DNA of 64,000 bases from Ophioceras dolichostomum (taxonomy: Eukaryota > Ascomycota > Sordariomycetes > Magnaporthales > Ophioceraceae): assembly GCA_003049485.1 (NCBI GenBank), contig PYST01000170.1:21504-85503 (forward strand), written 5' to 3'. Made by a program: the position numbers and the translations under genes. This document shows positions 10,899 to 22,147 of this stretch, in pieces (the stretch's first letter is position 1; the number at the start of each line of letters is the position of its first letter). Under the pieces are notes generated by a model. That model did no database searches. It was not told the origin of the DNA and saw only the letters and a list, made by a program, of their open reading frames with translations.

Positions 10899-13800
10899 AT
10901 GTCGTCCCACGATCCACCAAATCCGCTGGACAGCCAGGACCAGAGCCAGATACAGAGGATACAGCGCAGAGTATGAACGAATTTCCTTCCTTTATCTCTA
11001 CTTCTTTTCCTTCCCTCCCTTCGCCTCCTCTTCGTCTGTCATGTTCTGTCATGTTCCGTCTTCAATGTGGGCAGGACAACACACGCAGATCCAGCCGGTC
11101 CACGTTGCACACACCCACCCGCCCCTCGTCGTCTCACAACCATGTAAAAATCACTTCCCAATTGGGCAATGCGCAAGAGTCAGCTCAGCCAAGCCGAGCA
11201 GACTAACACACAAGACTGTCCACCATAATACAACTGCTAACACCACAAATCACCGCCAAAAAAAACACAGACTGAGCGAACGCACGAGGAGAATCAGGAG
11301 CGAGCATACATTGCAGCTTCCAGACGTGCCGATCGCAGCATCGAGGCGCGCGTCCAGTCCGCCAAGATGGCCTCCGAGATCCACTTTCGGCGCACTGGCA
11401 AGAAGTTCAAGATCTCCGAGGAGATAGTGTCCAAGGAGGAGATGTACGAGGAGGAGGACGACCTTCCCCGGGAGTATAGGCTGCTCACCGAGGGTCTGCG
11501 TACCGGAGCTCCCTTGATGGACTACCGGGTGAACGCCTTCCTCGCAAACACCGTCGCCATGCGCAGGGCGGCCCAGCAAAGAGCGATTGATCAACAGTTT
11601 GCCGAGACGTTTCCCCAGTTCAACCGCGCGATGCAGCAGGGGCAAGGGCAAGGGCAGGTGCAGGTGCAGGTGCAGGTGCCGGTGCCGGAGCAGGGCGGCG
11701 TGGCAGACTTCAACCAAGGATCTATCCTCACGCCACAACAGGCCCAGGCGCTGTATCAGCAGCAAGTGCAACTGCATCAGCAGCAGCATCAGCAGCAATT
11801 GCAACTGCAGTTTCAACAGCAGCGGCAACTACAACTGCAACGGCAACTGCAACAGCAGGGATATCAGGTCCAGCAAGGCCAGCAGGGCGAGGAGGCCGAG
11901 GGGTTTGAGGAGGCCGAGGAGAGCCAGCAGAGCGAGGAGGGCTACGAGGAAGGCCAGCAGGACGAACAACAGGAGCAGCAGCAGCCCCAGCAGGCGCTTC
12001 CACCTTGCCCGGCGCAGCACACCAGCCACCTCCACTTCCCGCCGGTGATGCCCCAAGCATACCACGAGGTAATGGCTTCGACGCATCAGCAGCAATACGA
12101 GATGGCTGCGCAGGAGCAGCATATGCAGCGGCAGCGGGTCAAGGACATGCGCGCCTGCGAAGACCGCAGTAGGAGAGAGGCGCAAAGAGAGGCGCACAGG
12201 GATAGGATGAGATCGGCGGCGGACCTGAAGAAAATCCAGGACAAGCTTCGGCGAAGGTCGCTGCAGGGCCAGCAGCAGGGCCAGGAAGGAAAGCAGCAAC
12301 AGCAGCAAGACGACTCCCTCAGAGACCAGCCATCGGGCGCCGTTTCTCCCGCATCGAGCGAGGCGGATTTGGCGACTCCGTCGGAGCAGGTTCTGAGCCC
12401 CGCCCTAGCCGGTATTTCGTCCGGCATCAAGTTCAATAACCCCTTCTGCCAAGGCGTCCAGCAGCAGGGCCCGCATCACGCGTACACCCCGGAGTGCAAC
12501 AACGCGATGAAAGACAGATCCCGCTCGGCGCCCGGCGCCCTGCTGCCGTTGTCGCCCCTCATCAAGCCCGACCCGTGCGCCCCCTCTCATCAGCAACTGT
12601 CGCATCCGACCCGCCGTTCGACAGTGGCGGTGGCCCAGGGCCTGGCAGCTGCCACCACCGCCCCCTTCTTTGCTGATAACCGCAACCATCTGACGACCAC
12701 GCCGGAGCTGCTGACTCCAACGTCCGCATCCCGTGAGAGCTCCGCCGCGCCTGCTGAACCCATGGACGCTGCTGCGGCTGTCACAGAGCAGCCGGTGAAG
12801 CAGCAGGAGCAGTTGCAGGTTTTCTATCAGAACCAGCACGAGGCCAGCCGGCTGTCAAACCACCACGACAAGCAGCAGCACAAGCACAAGGGAGTGCGGC
12901 GGCAGCTTCTGCCTGATTTTCTCGAGTCGCAGCAGCAGCAGGAGCAGCAAGAGCACCACCACCACCATCACCACTGTCGCCAGCAGCACCAGCACCAGCA
13001 GCAGGCCGCACTCAACGCGGAAGCGATGGCCCAGTCCCAGTCTCACCACGTGCACAAGCGACCCAAGCGACACCACCACCACAACAGCAACAACAGCAAC
13101 GCCACCAGTCTGTCCGCCATGCGGCCAATGACGCCGTCGTTCCAAAACCACGACCACCCCCACCAGCAGCAGCACATGTCCTCCTCCTCCTTCGCTGCTG
13201 CTGCTGCTGCCGCTGCTGCCGCTACTGCCGCATCCACATCCTCCTTCACCACCGGCCTCCCACAAGAAGTCCAGCAGATGCTCAACTGGCAAGCGACCTT
13301 CGACCCGAACGGCAGGAACGTCAACGACAACAGGTGGAATTCGGCTTCCCTCGAGGCTATGCCCAACCCGTTCATGGCCAACAACAACGGAGGAGGCTTG
13401 CATCCGCATCGGTTGCTCACGACTCAGCAGCAGATGGCGATGTTGAATGGCCAGCACCACCACCCCAACTACCACCAGAGCCGCTATATAGTCTCTAGCG
13501 GCACCAACCACGCTTTCTCTGGTGGTTTTGCTGCTGCCTCCGGAGCCTCAGGCAGCCTGCTGTCGCACCCCAACACAACATCCCCCCAGAACTCCACCGC
13601 GGCCATCAGTCCAACCGTCAGTCCAAAGGACATGACGATCTCAGGCGGAGGCGGAGGCGCATGTGTCGACTACTCCTCAAACTTAGCTCAGCAGCAGCAA
13701 CAACAGTATCACCAGCAGCAGCAGCAGCACGCCCAACTCGCCCTGCGGACTACGGCTCAGCAACAGCTGCTGCAACAGCAACAGCAACAACAACAGCAGC

Positions 13801-14402
13801 TGAAGCAGACAGAAGAAGTCGCAGCCGCGAACGTCGAGAATAACATCAACGGCCCAACCGCAGCCACCACCGCTATTGCTCCCACTCCTTCTCCCACCAC
13901 CGTTCCTTCTCCCGTCACAGCCGACATCAAAGACGAGAACGACGGCAACGACGGCGTTGTTGTTGACGTCAACAACAATCAGTTCGTCGACCACCTCGGC
14001 AACATGGCCAACCTAGGCGGCTTTAACAACCTCAACAATATCGGTGGTGGCGACTTCAGCGGCAATATTGGCGGTGACTTCCACATCGGCGGCACTGCCG
14101 GCACTGGCGCTGGCGCTGCCGACTTCAACTTGTACGAGAGCCTGATTGCGGACTACAATGCGGAGGTCGTCGGCCACGAGGGCCATGGCGAGGGCCAGGG
14201 CCAGACCGAGACAGGCGAGGTCGAGGCCGGCGGCGAGGTCGTCGGCGACGACGACAACGGCAACCACAAGGAGGAGTCGCACGACAACATCACGGCGGTG
14301 GGGGGAGCAGCTACGGGAGACAACAACACCAACCTCAGCGGAGACGGACTCGTCGGAGAGTTCTTTGATATTGAGGAGTATGAGAATAATAACGGCTGCT
14401 AG
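10899..14402 (+). CDS. Gln/His/Ala-rich nuclear-type protein, 1067 aa
   Basis: Two exons, 10899-10970 and 11271-14402, are joined in phase 0 (donor GTATGA, branch CTAAC at 11237-11241, acceptor ACACAG). Splicing adds a conserved-looking basic region (AYIAASRRADRSIEARVQ, then HFRRTGKKFKISEEIV) in front of an acidic EEMYEEEDD patch. I recall this block from uncharacterised Pezizomycotina proteins but cannot name a family. The rest is low complexity: long Gln runs (e.g. DNA 11755-11860 and 13684-13800), a His run (12955-12977), Ala runs (13187-13235), Asn/His stretches and an acidic, Gly-rich C-terminus. The composition resembles fungal transcriptional co-regulators, which is inference. There is no DNA-binding fold I can identify. 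An in-frame ATG at 10866 would add 11 residues. It is convergent with NOP9. Confidence 0.8.
11755..11860 (+). repeat. CAG/CAA-rich tract coding poly-Gln
   Basis: In-frame CAG/CAA codons interrupted by Leu and His give a Gln/Leu-rich stretch. The mixed codons suggest selection on the amino acid run rather than pure triplet expansion. Confidence 0.7.
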
Positions 14403-16981
14403 ATACCTAGAGAGGAATCTAGGTAGACTGGGCTGGAAGGGACTTGACTGGACTGGACTGGACTGGACTGGTTGGTTGCTGCCCGCTTCTGGTCTAGCCT
14501 GGCCTAGTCTAGTCTCGCCTGGTCTCGTCTACCTGGGCTGGCTGGCTGTACTCTCTTTGGTGTTGGTGGTATTGTATGGTTGAGAGGGAGACCTTGCTCG
14601 ATGGGGGCAACGCAGGGCGGAATTTCCCTCTCATTCTTGCCTTTTTTGTTTTTGACCAAGACCTTTTTTTGTGTCTTTGGTTTCATCAGTTTGTTTTGCT
14701 ATTTTGTATGCTTTTTTTTCCTTTTTTGGCTTGCTGTTGTGCATTGATACCCCCTCCAGTACATATCTCCAACGGATGATTTATTTCTCGCTCTTTCGTT
14801 CGCCTTTCCTTCAGTTCTTTTCTTTGCTACTACTACTGCTTTTATTACCGCGAGGCGTTATCGGCTAAGGGAGGTTTTGCTTGCTTCTGCGGAAGAGAAA
14901 ACACGGAGCTACGGTATACACACGAGGTACAGAGCTCTTTGTGGCAGTCAACTGCCGTTGTGTTCGGTTTGTTTTCGGTTTGTTTTCGTCTGCTTTTCTT
15001 CTCTGCTTTTCGTCTGGTGTATGCGTGTTTGCTTTATTCCCTTACACAGCATGCGTTTTTGATGAAGTGGTACTCTCGGCTTTTGTATGCCTTGTCATGT
15101 TTTTGCAATAGCTCAGCTGTTCAGTTTGCTTTTGGGAGCCATCAGGTCGGAAGGGAAGGGGGCGGCCTTGATGGGATTCCTTTTCGTTGTTTTTGCTTTG
15201 TTGTTACCTTGTTGCAGCCGTAATCAAACAAGAAAGAGGATGGAAATGGGAGTGGAAAGGAAAAAATTCGGAAAAGAAGTCGACAAAAAAAGAAAAACGT
15301 GGTGTGAGAGAGAGCACGCGAGCACGCACCCAAGAGCGGCATCTGCAAGCAAGCGCAAGAGCGACATCAGCAGAGCGACATCAGCAAGCGCATGAACGAC
15401 ATTAGCATGCATTGGCATCCAAATCAACCGGCTCCCGAGGCTACATTATCATCGACGGGAGGAGTCTGCGGAAACCACCACTGGCCGGATTCACGGGGAC
15501 GAGGGGACGAGGAGGCGAGGAGACGAGTGAGAATGATGAGAGATAATGATAAAAAATGAGAAGTGAATGAGACGAGAGTATGATGTGAGGGTGTTGTTAT
15601 CAGACAACCCCGAGAGCATCACCACATTCATGTGAACGAGGGGATGAAGAGGAGCCTTTTTCGAGAGAAGACCTGACAGACCGCTCAGGGGCAAGGGGGA
15701 GATGGGGGTCTCTTTTTTTTTCTCTTCTTTTCTCTCTTGAGCGCGTTTGCGGAAGGGAACGGAACGCAATACAGCGACGGGTCATCTCTTTTTCTATTGC
15801 TGCTTGCTGCTGTGCAGCAAAAGGAGAGGGAGGATGGCAAAAGGGGGGAGAAGAAGAGAAGAAGAAGATAACGATACTTTATGAGATACCCAGCAACGAC
15901 CAAGGCGTCATGGCGCAAATACGGGCAACAAAAGGCGGCTGGAGTTAGAGTTTTGTTCTTTTTTTATATTTCTTTTCTTCCTTTTGGGCTGCAGGGAAAC
16001 AGGGAAACACAACACAAGGAGACATACAGGGACAGGGACATGGATTAACGGAACGGGACGGTGCACGGCAGTTCTGGAGTATTGACATGCAGAATACCTA
16101 ACCTGTATTCAGCAAACCTTTTTGTCTTCAGGGGAATGGGTTAAAGTGGCGTTTCCTGCTCTTTTTGTATTATTATTTGGGATACTTTTTCTTCTTTTTT
16201 TTCGAGTTGTCTACTTGCTTGAGAAACCTCCCTCCCTGTCTTCCCTTTCACTCGGCTGGCTGATCAGCCCCAAACAACAAAACCCAAGGTCCGAGATCGC
16301 GGACAGCCTTGAGGGTGAGTGAAGATGGGAGATAGGAGGAGGTAGTATCGCTTGGCAGGCCTGGTTGTTTTTCAGCTGCACTAGAGCAGTTTGGTCGAGT
16401 TCTCTCTCCCCTCTCTTTCTCTTGCACCCTTCGCGGTGTGCAGAGAGAGAGCATGGAACATGACAGATAGATCGACAACGCCCACACGCCTCCTTGCGGC
16501 CGATGGGAACAACCAACACAACAATATTAATAAATTTATTATCCATACCTTGTGTCACTTGAGAGAACAAGTAAAGTGCTAAGTCAGAGAAGGTCGTGAT
16601 CGATTGGTGGGAAATACCGGGTCGTCCATGGCGGAGGTCGAACGGAAACCTCGGAGCGGATAGGGGAGGGTTTCGACGTCGGCGAAGCCCCATCTAACTG
16701 ATTTATCCCACCTCCTGGATCCGGACAGGATAGGAAGTGCCTAGTCATCAAACCCACCCTCCCTGCCACGCTGCAACAGTAATAACGATCAGCGTGCCTC
16801 CAAACACTGCGAAGCCAGCCACGTAGAGCCCGATGATGGATGGAATCACGGAGGAACAAAGCTGATCAAAGATTAGATAGATAGCAACGTTCGAAGGCAT
16901 GAATTATCTCGCATTTCTTCGATCAACCGGATATTTAACGACATGACACGCCAGGCCAGGCAGTCAGCCTGTCACCCGCAT
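14403..16981. other. Intergenic between convergent genes
   Basis: Starts with a CTGGACTGGA-type short repeat (14440-14475) and T-rich 3' UTR-like sequence to about 15080. It then has AG-rich and CT-rich stretches (15220-15320, 15660-15760, 16380-16450). No recognisable protein or RNA gene was found. Confidence 0.5.
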
Positions 16982-19660
16982 TCACTCAGCAGCAACAGCC
17001 GCCACCCTACCAGCCCGTTTCCGTTCCTTCTTCTCCTCCTTCTTTCTCCTCTTCCTCTCAGCACCCTCCTCATTTTTCCCTTCCTCGACGACTCCACCAC
17101 CACCCCCTACAACCGTCACTGCTACCTTAGGATTTCCCTTCTTCTCCTCCGCACCACCAACAAACGACTGACTCCTGCCGACAGTCGTGCTCTTAAACTC
17201 CCTCCCCTTCTTCTCTCTTACGACCGGCGTTCTCGCAAACCTACCCCCCTCCTCCAAAGGCGGCTCCATCTCCTTCGCCCATCGAACCCACTCCCCCCGT
17301 CTATTAACCCACAAATCCCCCCTCCAAGCCCTCCACACCTTCCGTCCCGTCCACGACTCCCTCAGCTCGTCCTCATGCGACGCCAACGCGGCCGCGACGG
17401 ACTGCTTCGTGAAGAAAGGCAACAGTACTTTCGAAGAACCTCCAGATCCAGAAAGAGAGAAAGATGGGACCGACGCGACATCGCATAGGAACCTGTACCC
17501 ACCACTCTCGGAGTGCGCGAGCTCCATGGCGTGGGGGAGGACCAGAGTGGAAACGAGGCGCTTGTGGAAGAAGTTCGTCCAGGGAGGGGAGCGGAGGGAC
17601 GCAGAGAGAAACCGGGCCGTCGCTAAGGACGAGGTCGCGAGGCGGAGGAGGGTCGGGATTGGGAGCGAGAGGAGGGAGTTTTGCATCGTTTGGGAGGGCA
17701 GGCCTGGGATGAGGATCAGGGTCGTGGCTAGCTTGGCGCCGTTGCGGATGAGGTCCTCTTTCTTCTTGGGCGGATCGGCGAGCGCGTCTTGGTGGTTCTT
17801 GTGGTTGTTCTTGGCACCCACAGTAAAGTCCTTTTTGTCTTTTTTGTCCTGCTTGTCCGTTTTGTCCTTATTCTTCTTCTTGTCTCTCGCTCGTGATTTG
17901 CCTTCTCCCTCCCCGTCGTCATCGCCGCCACCAGCGTTTTCATCGCTGTTCTGCTTCCCACCACCATCACCCTCATCTTCATCACTCAAATAGCACAACC
18001 CCCTCACCAAAGCACCCTCCTCAGCGGGGTAGCAGCTCCTCACGGCCCTGAACAGCCTCTCCAGCGACTCCGTTGCGCCACGAGCTTCGCACCGCTCGAA
18101 CAGCGTGACGAGCACGTTGAACCGCCCCTTGGCGACGAGCGCCTCGACGCGGGGGATGGCGGCCTTCTCCACGGCGTCCACGAGGTCCTCCCTGCTGAGG
18201 CGGACTAGGGCCCGCATGACGGAGTAGGTGGCCGTCTCGTTCCTGAGGAGGTGCTCCAGTCGCGGCTTGATCACGTGCGCGTACAGCGCCTTGAAGATCT
18301 TGCCGGGGCAGTTGATGATAAGCGTCTCGAGCAGGCGCGAGGCGATGGGGTCGTAGAGGGACGAGTTGACGAAGATGGCGGCTTCGGACTTGTCGTCAGC
18401 CAGCGAGGCGGGGGCGCCGGGGAGGAGTTTCTCGAGGAGGGACGTCTGTTCTTCTTGCTGTTGCTGTTGTTGCTCCTCGTCGCCGCCCTCTTCCGCGCCG
18501 CCCTCTCCCGCGCCGCCCTCTCCCGCGCCGCCCTCTCCCGCGCCGCCCTTACCCTTCTTGTTCTTCTTCTTCCGCTCCTTCGACTTGGTGTTGAGGGAGA
18601 TGTCCAGCTCGAGGAGAAGCTGCAGGATCGGGTTGCCGGTTGGGTGCTTGACCATGACGCCGAGCGTGGTCGAGTCGATGGTCGACATGGTGTCGGCGAG
18701 GATCTTTTGGACGGCAAGGCCGAAAGACACCGGGACAGGCCTCATCTTCGGAATGGGCTCCTCCCCTTCCGCCGGCGCCGGCTGACTAGCAGCAGCACCG
18801 CCTGGCAAAGTGATGTGTTCCTTCTTTTTGCTCGACAGGAGAGATTTTGTAGAAAGCTGGTCCAGCGGGCGGCCCGACAGAATCGTCAGAAGGACACGCA
18901 GTGTGTGTGACCCGAAGACGTCCGTGAGCAGAGAAGAAAGTTGTTCCTCGAGCTCGTCCAGGACCAGGAGAAACAAGTCTTCCATGGGCTGCTGGGGAGG
19001 CTGTTGGGCTTCGGCGTCCTTCCCTTGCTCTACGGCCTCCGCGCCATCCCCACCGCCCTCCTTCTCCTCGCTCTCTCCGTGCGCATTAGGCTCTATAGGG
19101 CCAAGCACCTTGCCGCTCAGCTCTTCCGTGACGACAGACGCAGACTGAAGGAAGAGCTGCTCGCAGCAGTGGCTCCCGAAACGGTGGGTGACGAGGGTGA
19201 GGAAGTGGTCGGCGAAGGCTTCGAAGAGGTTTTTCTTCTGCGCGGTCGTGGAGAGGAGGATCAGGCGCTCCATCAGCCGCGAGCACGACTGGCTGCTGGC
19301 GAGCTTCAGCTCTTTGCCCTTGGCCTCCTTCCAGACGTTCTGCAGGAAGACGCTGCGGTCTTCGGGGGTCGGGAAGTCGTTCAGCTCCAGGAGCTCGTCG
19401 GCGCGCCTGAAGTATTCTTGCTCCTCTTCTTCCAGCATGCCGAAGAACTCGCGCGGCGTGTCATGCTGCCGGTGCTGGTGGCGATGGAGATCCAAAGTGT
19501 CGTCGTCGAATGGAACGTAGTCGCCGTCGAGAAGTTGCTGCTGAATGGCTGCTTCGACCTCTCTGCCGGCTTCGTAAGCCCCTTCCGCGCCTTCTTGAGC
19601 CTCCCTCCTTCGCTTTCTTCCACCATGGCCACGATGGCCTTCCCTCTTTCTCTTCGGCAT
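16982..19660 (-). CDS. NOP9: Pumilio-repeat nucleolar protein NOP9
   Basis: A single-exon protein of 892 aa. It begins with a basic MPKRKREGHRGHGGRKRRR stretch (nucleolar-type signal), then DFPTPEDRSVFLQNVWKEA and THRFGSHCCEQLF, which match the first pumilio-like repeats of NOP9. Further helical repeats follow, including FGSHTLRVLLTILSG, HPTGNPILQLLLELD and SGGYRFLCDVASV. In yeast NOP9 binds pre-rRNA near the ITS1 cleavage site and is needed for 40S subunit assembly. This copy is longer than yeast NOP9 (666 aa) because of two low-complexity insertions: a Lys then Gly/Glu repeat (DNA about 18445-18580) and an acidic then Lys/Asp-rich segment (about 17820-17990). I chose the ATG at 19660 over the upstream in-frame one at 19789 because the MPKRKR start is typical of the family. 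Confidence 0.9.
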   Translation of the reverse strand: MPKRKREGHRGHGGRKRRREAQEGAEGAYEAGREVEAAIQQQLLDGDYVPFDDDTLDLHRHQHRQHDTPREFFGMLEEEEQEYFRRADELLELNDFPTPEDRSVFLQNVWKEAKGKELKLASSQSCSRLMERLILLSTTAQKKNLFEAFADHFLTLVTHRFGSHCCEQLFLQSASVVTEELSGKVLGPIEPNAHGESEEKEGGGDGAEAVEQGKDAEAQQPPQQPMEDLFLLVLDELEEQLSSLLTDVFGSHTLRVLLTILSGRPLDQLSTKSLLSSKKKEHITLPGGAAASQPAPAEGEEPIPKMRPVPVSFGLAVQKILADTMSTIDSTTLGVMVKHPTGNPILQLLLELDISLNTKSKERKKKNKKGKGGAGEGGAGEGGAGEGGAEEGGDEEQQQQQQEEQTSLLEKLLPGAPASLADDKSEAAIFVNSSLYDPIASRLLETLIINCPGKIFKALYAHVIKPRLEHLLRNETATYSVMRALVRLSREDLVDAVEKAAIPRVEALVAKGRFNVLVTLFERCEARGATESLERLFRAVRSCYPAEEGALVRGLCYLSDEDEGDGGGKQNSDENAGGGDDDGEGEGKSRARDKKKNKDKTDKQDKKDKKDFTVGAKNNHKNHQDALADPPKKKEDLIRNGAKLATTLILIPGLPSQTMQNSLLSLPIPTLLRLATSSLATARFLSASLRSPPWTNFFHKRLVSTLVLPHAMELAHSESGGYRFLCDVASVPSFSLSGSGGSSKVLLPFFTKQSVAAALASHEDELRESWTGRKVWRAWRGDLWVNRRGEWVRWAKEMEPPLEEGGRFARTPVVREKKGREFKSTTVGRSQSFVGGAEEKKGNPKVAVTVVGGGGGVVEEGKNEEGAERKRRKKEEKKERKRAGRVAAVAAE
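18480..18550 (-). repeat. 15-bp in-frame repeat in NOP9
   Basis: Four to five near-identical 15-bp units (plus strand CCGCCCTCTCCCGCG) encode GGAGE repeats between two pumilio repeats. The period is a multiple of three, so length changes keep the frame. Confidence 0.8.
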
Positions 19661-20096
19661 CTTTATTTCTTTCTCTCTTTTTCTTCCACCCCAATGGCTG
19701 GCTGTATTTCCTCCTTGGGATCGGCGGCAAATTGGAAAGCCACGACAGCTTGAGAAATGGCGGGGAGAACACCTGAAAAATCCTGCCAAGAGAAAAAAAA
19801 ATTGGAATCTTATCTTATCGCGCTATGATCAAGATCTTATCAGCACCAATTTGCATGAGCTACTCGTCCACGGCCAGGATATCACCAAGCCAAGGGTTTC
19901 CAGATTGCTCGAGAGAGGATTTATCTTGTATTCTAGCTCTATAGAGCCACACAAGGCTTCTAATACTGCTCCAGGTCATTTCTATCTGCAGCTGTAACCC
20001 CGGTCTATGCCATGTCGCTCTACCCTGAACTACTCTCACCTACTATCATATTGACGCATGCCTGGCACATGCCTCTTGGCTAGTACTGGCGAGTAC
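19661..20096. other. Spacer between NOP9 and decarboxylase genes
   Basis: 436 bases. Holds the NOP9 upstream region (AT-rich, with an A run near 19793-19801) and the 3' flank of the decarboxylase gene. Both genes are on the minus strand. No gene seen. Confidence 0.5.
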
Positions 20097-22147
20097 CTAC
20101 TGTACCACCTCTTTCCCCGCCTCCTCCAAAGCCTTGACCAACCCCTCAACAGTTGTCCTCAACGTCTGCAGGTTGACCACCACGCGGAAGAAGTGGCCAT
20201 CATCGCCCGGCGCATAGTCGATCATGAATCCCCTCCGGATCAGCTTCGCGACCATCTGGCTCGTGCGCCTGGTGTTCTCCTTCACCCCGACGGCCTTCAC
20301 AGCATCCAAGCCGCCTGACCACCCGCCTCCGCTGTTGTTTGGGACGTAGTAGAAGCACACCTGCAAACAAGGCGGCGGGTTCGCGGACAGCAGCACGAAG
20401 TCCCCGTGCGCGTCTATCAGGCCCGCAAGGTGAGCCACCACGCCGAACGCGCCGTCGATCTGCCTCTCGAAGCCGGCCGGCCCGTGGTAGATCCAAGAGA
20501 GCGCGAGCTTGAGGCTGTCGCCGCGGCGGCCGCACTGCATGGTCAGGTCGGCGAGGTCCCACACTTCGTTCCATTCTTCTTCCTCTTCTTTATCCTTCTC
20601 ATCGTCGTTTGCGTCCCTGTCCCTGTGAAACAGGTACCCCGCGCGAAGCGTGTTCGCCTCGTGGAACACGCGCATGTCCCTCCCCAGCAGGAAGCTGCAC
20701 GTGACGGGCACGTTCATCATCTTGTGCGGGTTCACCGTCAGCGAGTCGGCGAGGTGCGCGCCCGCGAGCTTGTGGCGCTGCGCCCGCGAGAAGACGACGG
20801 ACCCGCCCCAGCTCGCGTCGACGTGCATCCAGAGCCCGTGCCGTCTGCAGATCTCGCCGATCTCCTCGAACGGGTCGAATGAACCGAACACGGTCGTGCC
20901 CGCCGTGGCGTTGACGTAGAGGGGCGTCCTCCCTGCGGCTTTGGCCCTCTCAATCTGCTCCGAGAGCGACGAGGGGATCATGCGCCCCGAGGCGGCGTCG
21001 ACGGCGACGGGCCACACGGCGCCGGACCCCATGCCGCAGGCCTGCGCGGCCTTCTCGACGGAGTAGTGCCCGTGCGCCGAGGTGAAGAGCGCGAACCGGT
21101 GGCTGCCGTTGCCGTCCGCCTTGGTGGACGGGAAGAGGTGGTTGCGCGCGATGACGATCGACGTCATGTTTGACGCGCTGCCGCCCATCATTGTGGCGCC
21201 TCCGGCGCGGGGGCCGGTGAAGCCGAAGAGCCGCGCGAGGTTGCGCGCTGTGGTCTTCTCGATGACGGTGAGCGCCGGGGAGACTTGGTATACGTGAACC
21301 TGTGATGTTAGGTTTTCGAGATTATATGTTTCGTGCGGTTAGCTCGCCGCTGGCCAAATGTTGCTCGCGGTAGCTTGCTTAACTTGAACCCCCTCCCCCT
21401 TTATCAATTCCCATGTTCTCCCGGGCTCAACTTGCATTCGTGTTCAAGACGGATAGAAGCAACTCTGAAACTACTCCAACCTGGGCGATAGATGATAATC
21501 ACCGGTTAGCTTCAAGCCGCATATTTTGGGAAACCCAAGGATCGGATCTGGGTCTGGGTCGGGGGGATTTTCTCGGCGCTCACAGCATTAGTGCTGCCGT
21601 ACAGCTTGTCGAGGAACCCCTGGTCCCACGTGTTAACGCTGTACCTGAGGATCTGCTGGATGGTCTCCAGCAGTCCCTCCTGGCCGAGGCCATCGCGCTC
21701 CGGCAGGGAGAAAGCCAGGCGGGCCACTAGATCAAGAGGCTCGCGGGACTCGACAAGGGAGTTTTGCACCGAGGCCGCGACGGATGTGCCGCCGTCGGTC
21801 TTGGACGGGGCGGCCTCGTCAGCGGTTCGGATGAACGGTATGATCAGCGACTTGACCGTGTCGATGAGCTTTTAAACAGAAGAGAGAGACGCTATTGTCA
21901 GCTGATCTCTCTGTTCTGTGTTCTTCTGTGTGCATGTGGGACGATCTACTCGTCCCCCTTCCCCCTTGCGGCGACAGGTTGCTATTCCAAGCTAGGTAGG
22001 TAGCTGTCATCGCCTTGCATGTGATATGGTGTGGCCGAGCACAGAGGACGAGCATCGGTGTTTAAACGTCTTTGCAGGGTCATAACGTACATCTCCTACC
22101 TCCTCGGCCCGGCGGAGGCTTGTGGGGGTCGGGGCGTGCCCGTTCAT
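20097..22147 (-). CDS. Group II PLP-dependent amino-acid decarboxylase, 526 aa
   Basis: Four exons (minus strand): 22147-22100, 21868-21584, 21480-21436 and 21299-20097, all phase 0. The 45-nt third exon encodes VGVVSELLLSVLNTN, which fits between YGSTNA and VHVYQVSPALTVIE exactly as in glutamate/cysteine-sulfinate decarboxylases. The following intron has a GC donor (GCAAGT). Family hallmarks are GGSASNM (cofactor phosphate region), HVDASWGG (Asp that contacts the PLP ring nitrogen) and NPHKMM (Lys forming the PLP Schiff base), plus the C-terminal FRVVVNLQTL strand. Length is normal for the GAD/CSAD group. The exact substrate (glutamate, aspartate or cysteine sulfinate) cannot be told from what I see. 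An acidic KDKEEEEEW loop lies near residue 365. No signal peptide; cytosolic enzyme expected. Confidence 0.88.
21300..21435 (-). other. GC-AG spliceosomal intron
   Basis: Intron of 136 nt inside the decarboxylase gene, with donor GCAAGT and acceptor CACAG. Only this junction restores the conserved NTN-VHVYQ reading, and no GT donor nearby does. GCAAGT is the usual consensus for the rare GC donor class. Confidence 0.8.

Noticed and set aside
18941..19753. 270-codon plus-strand frame opposite NOP9
   Set aside because: Shadow of the NOP9 coding strand; its content is the reverse reading of conserved pumilio repeats.
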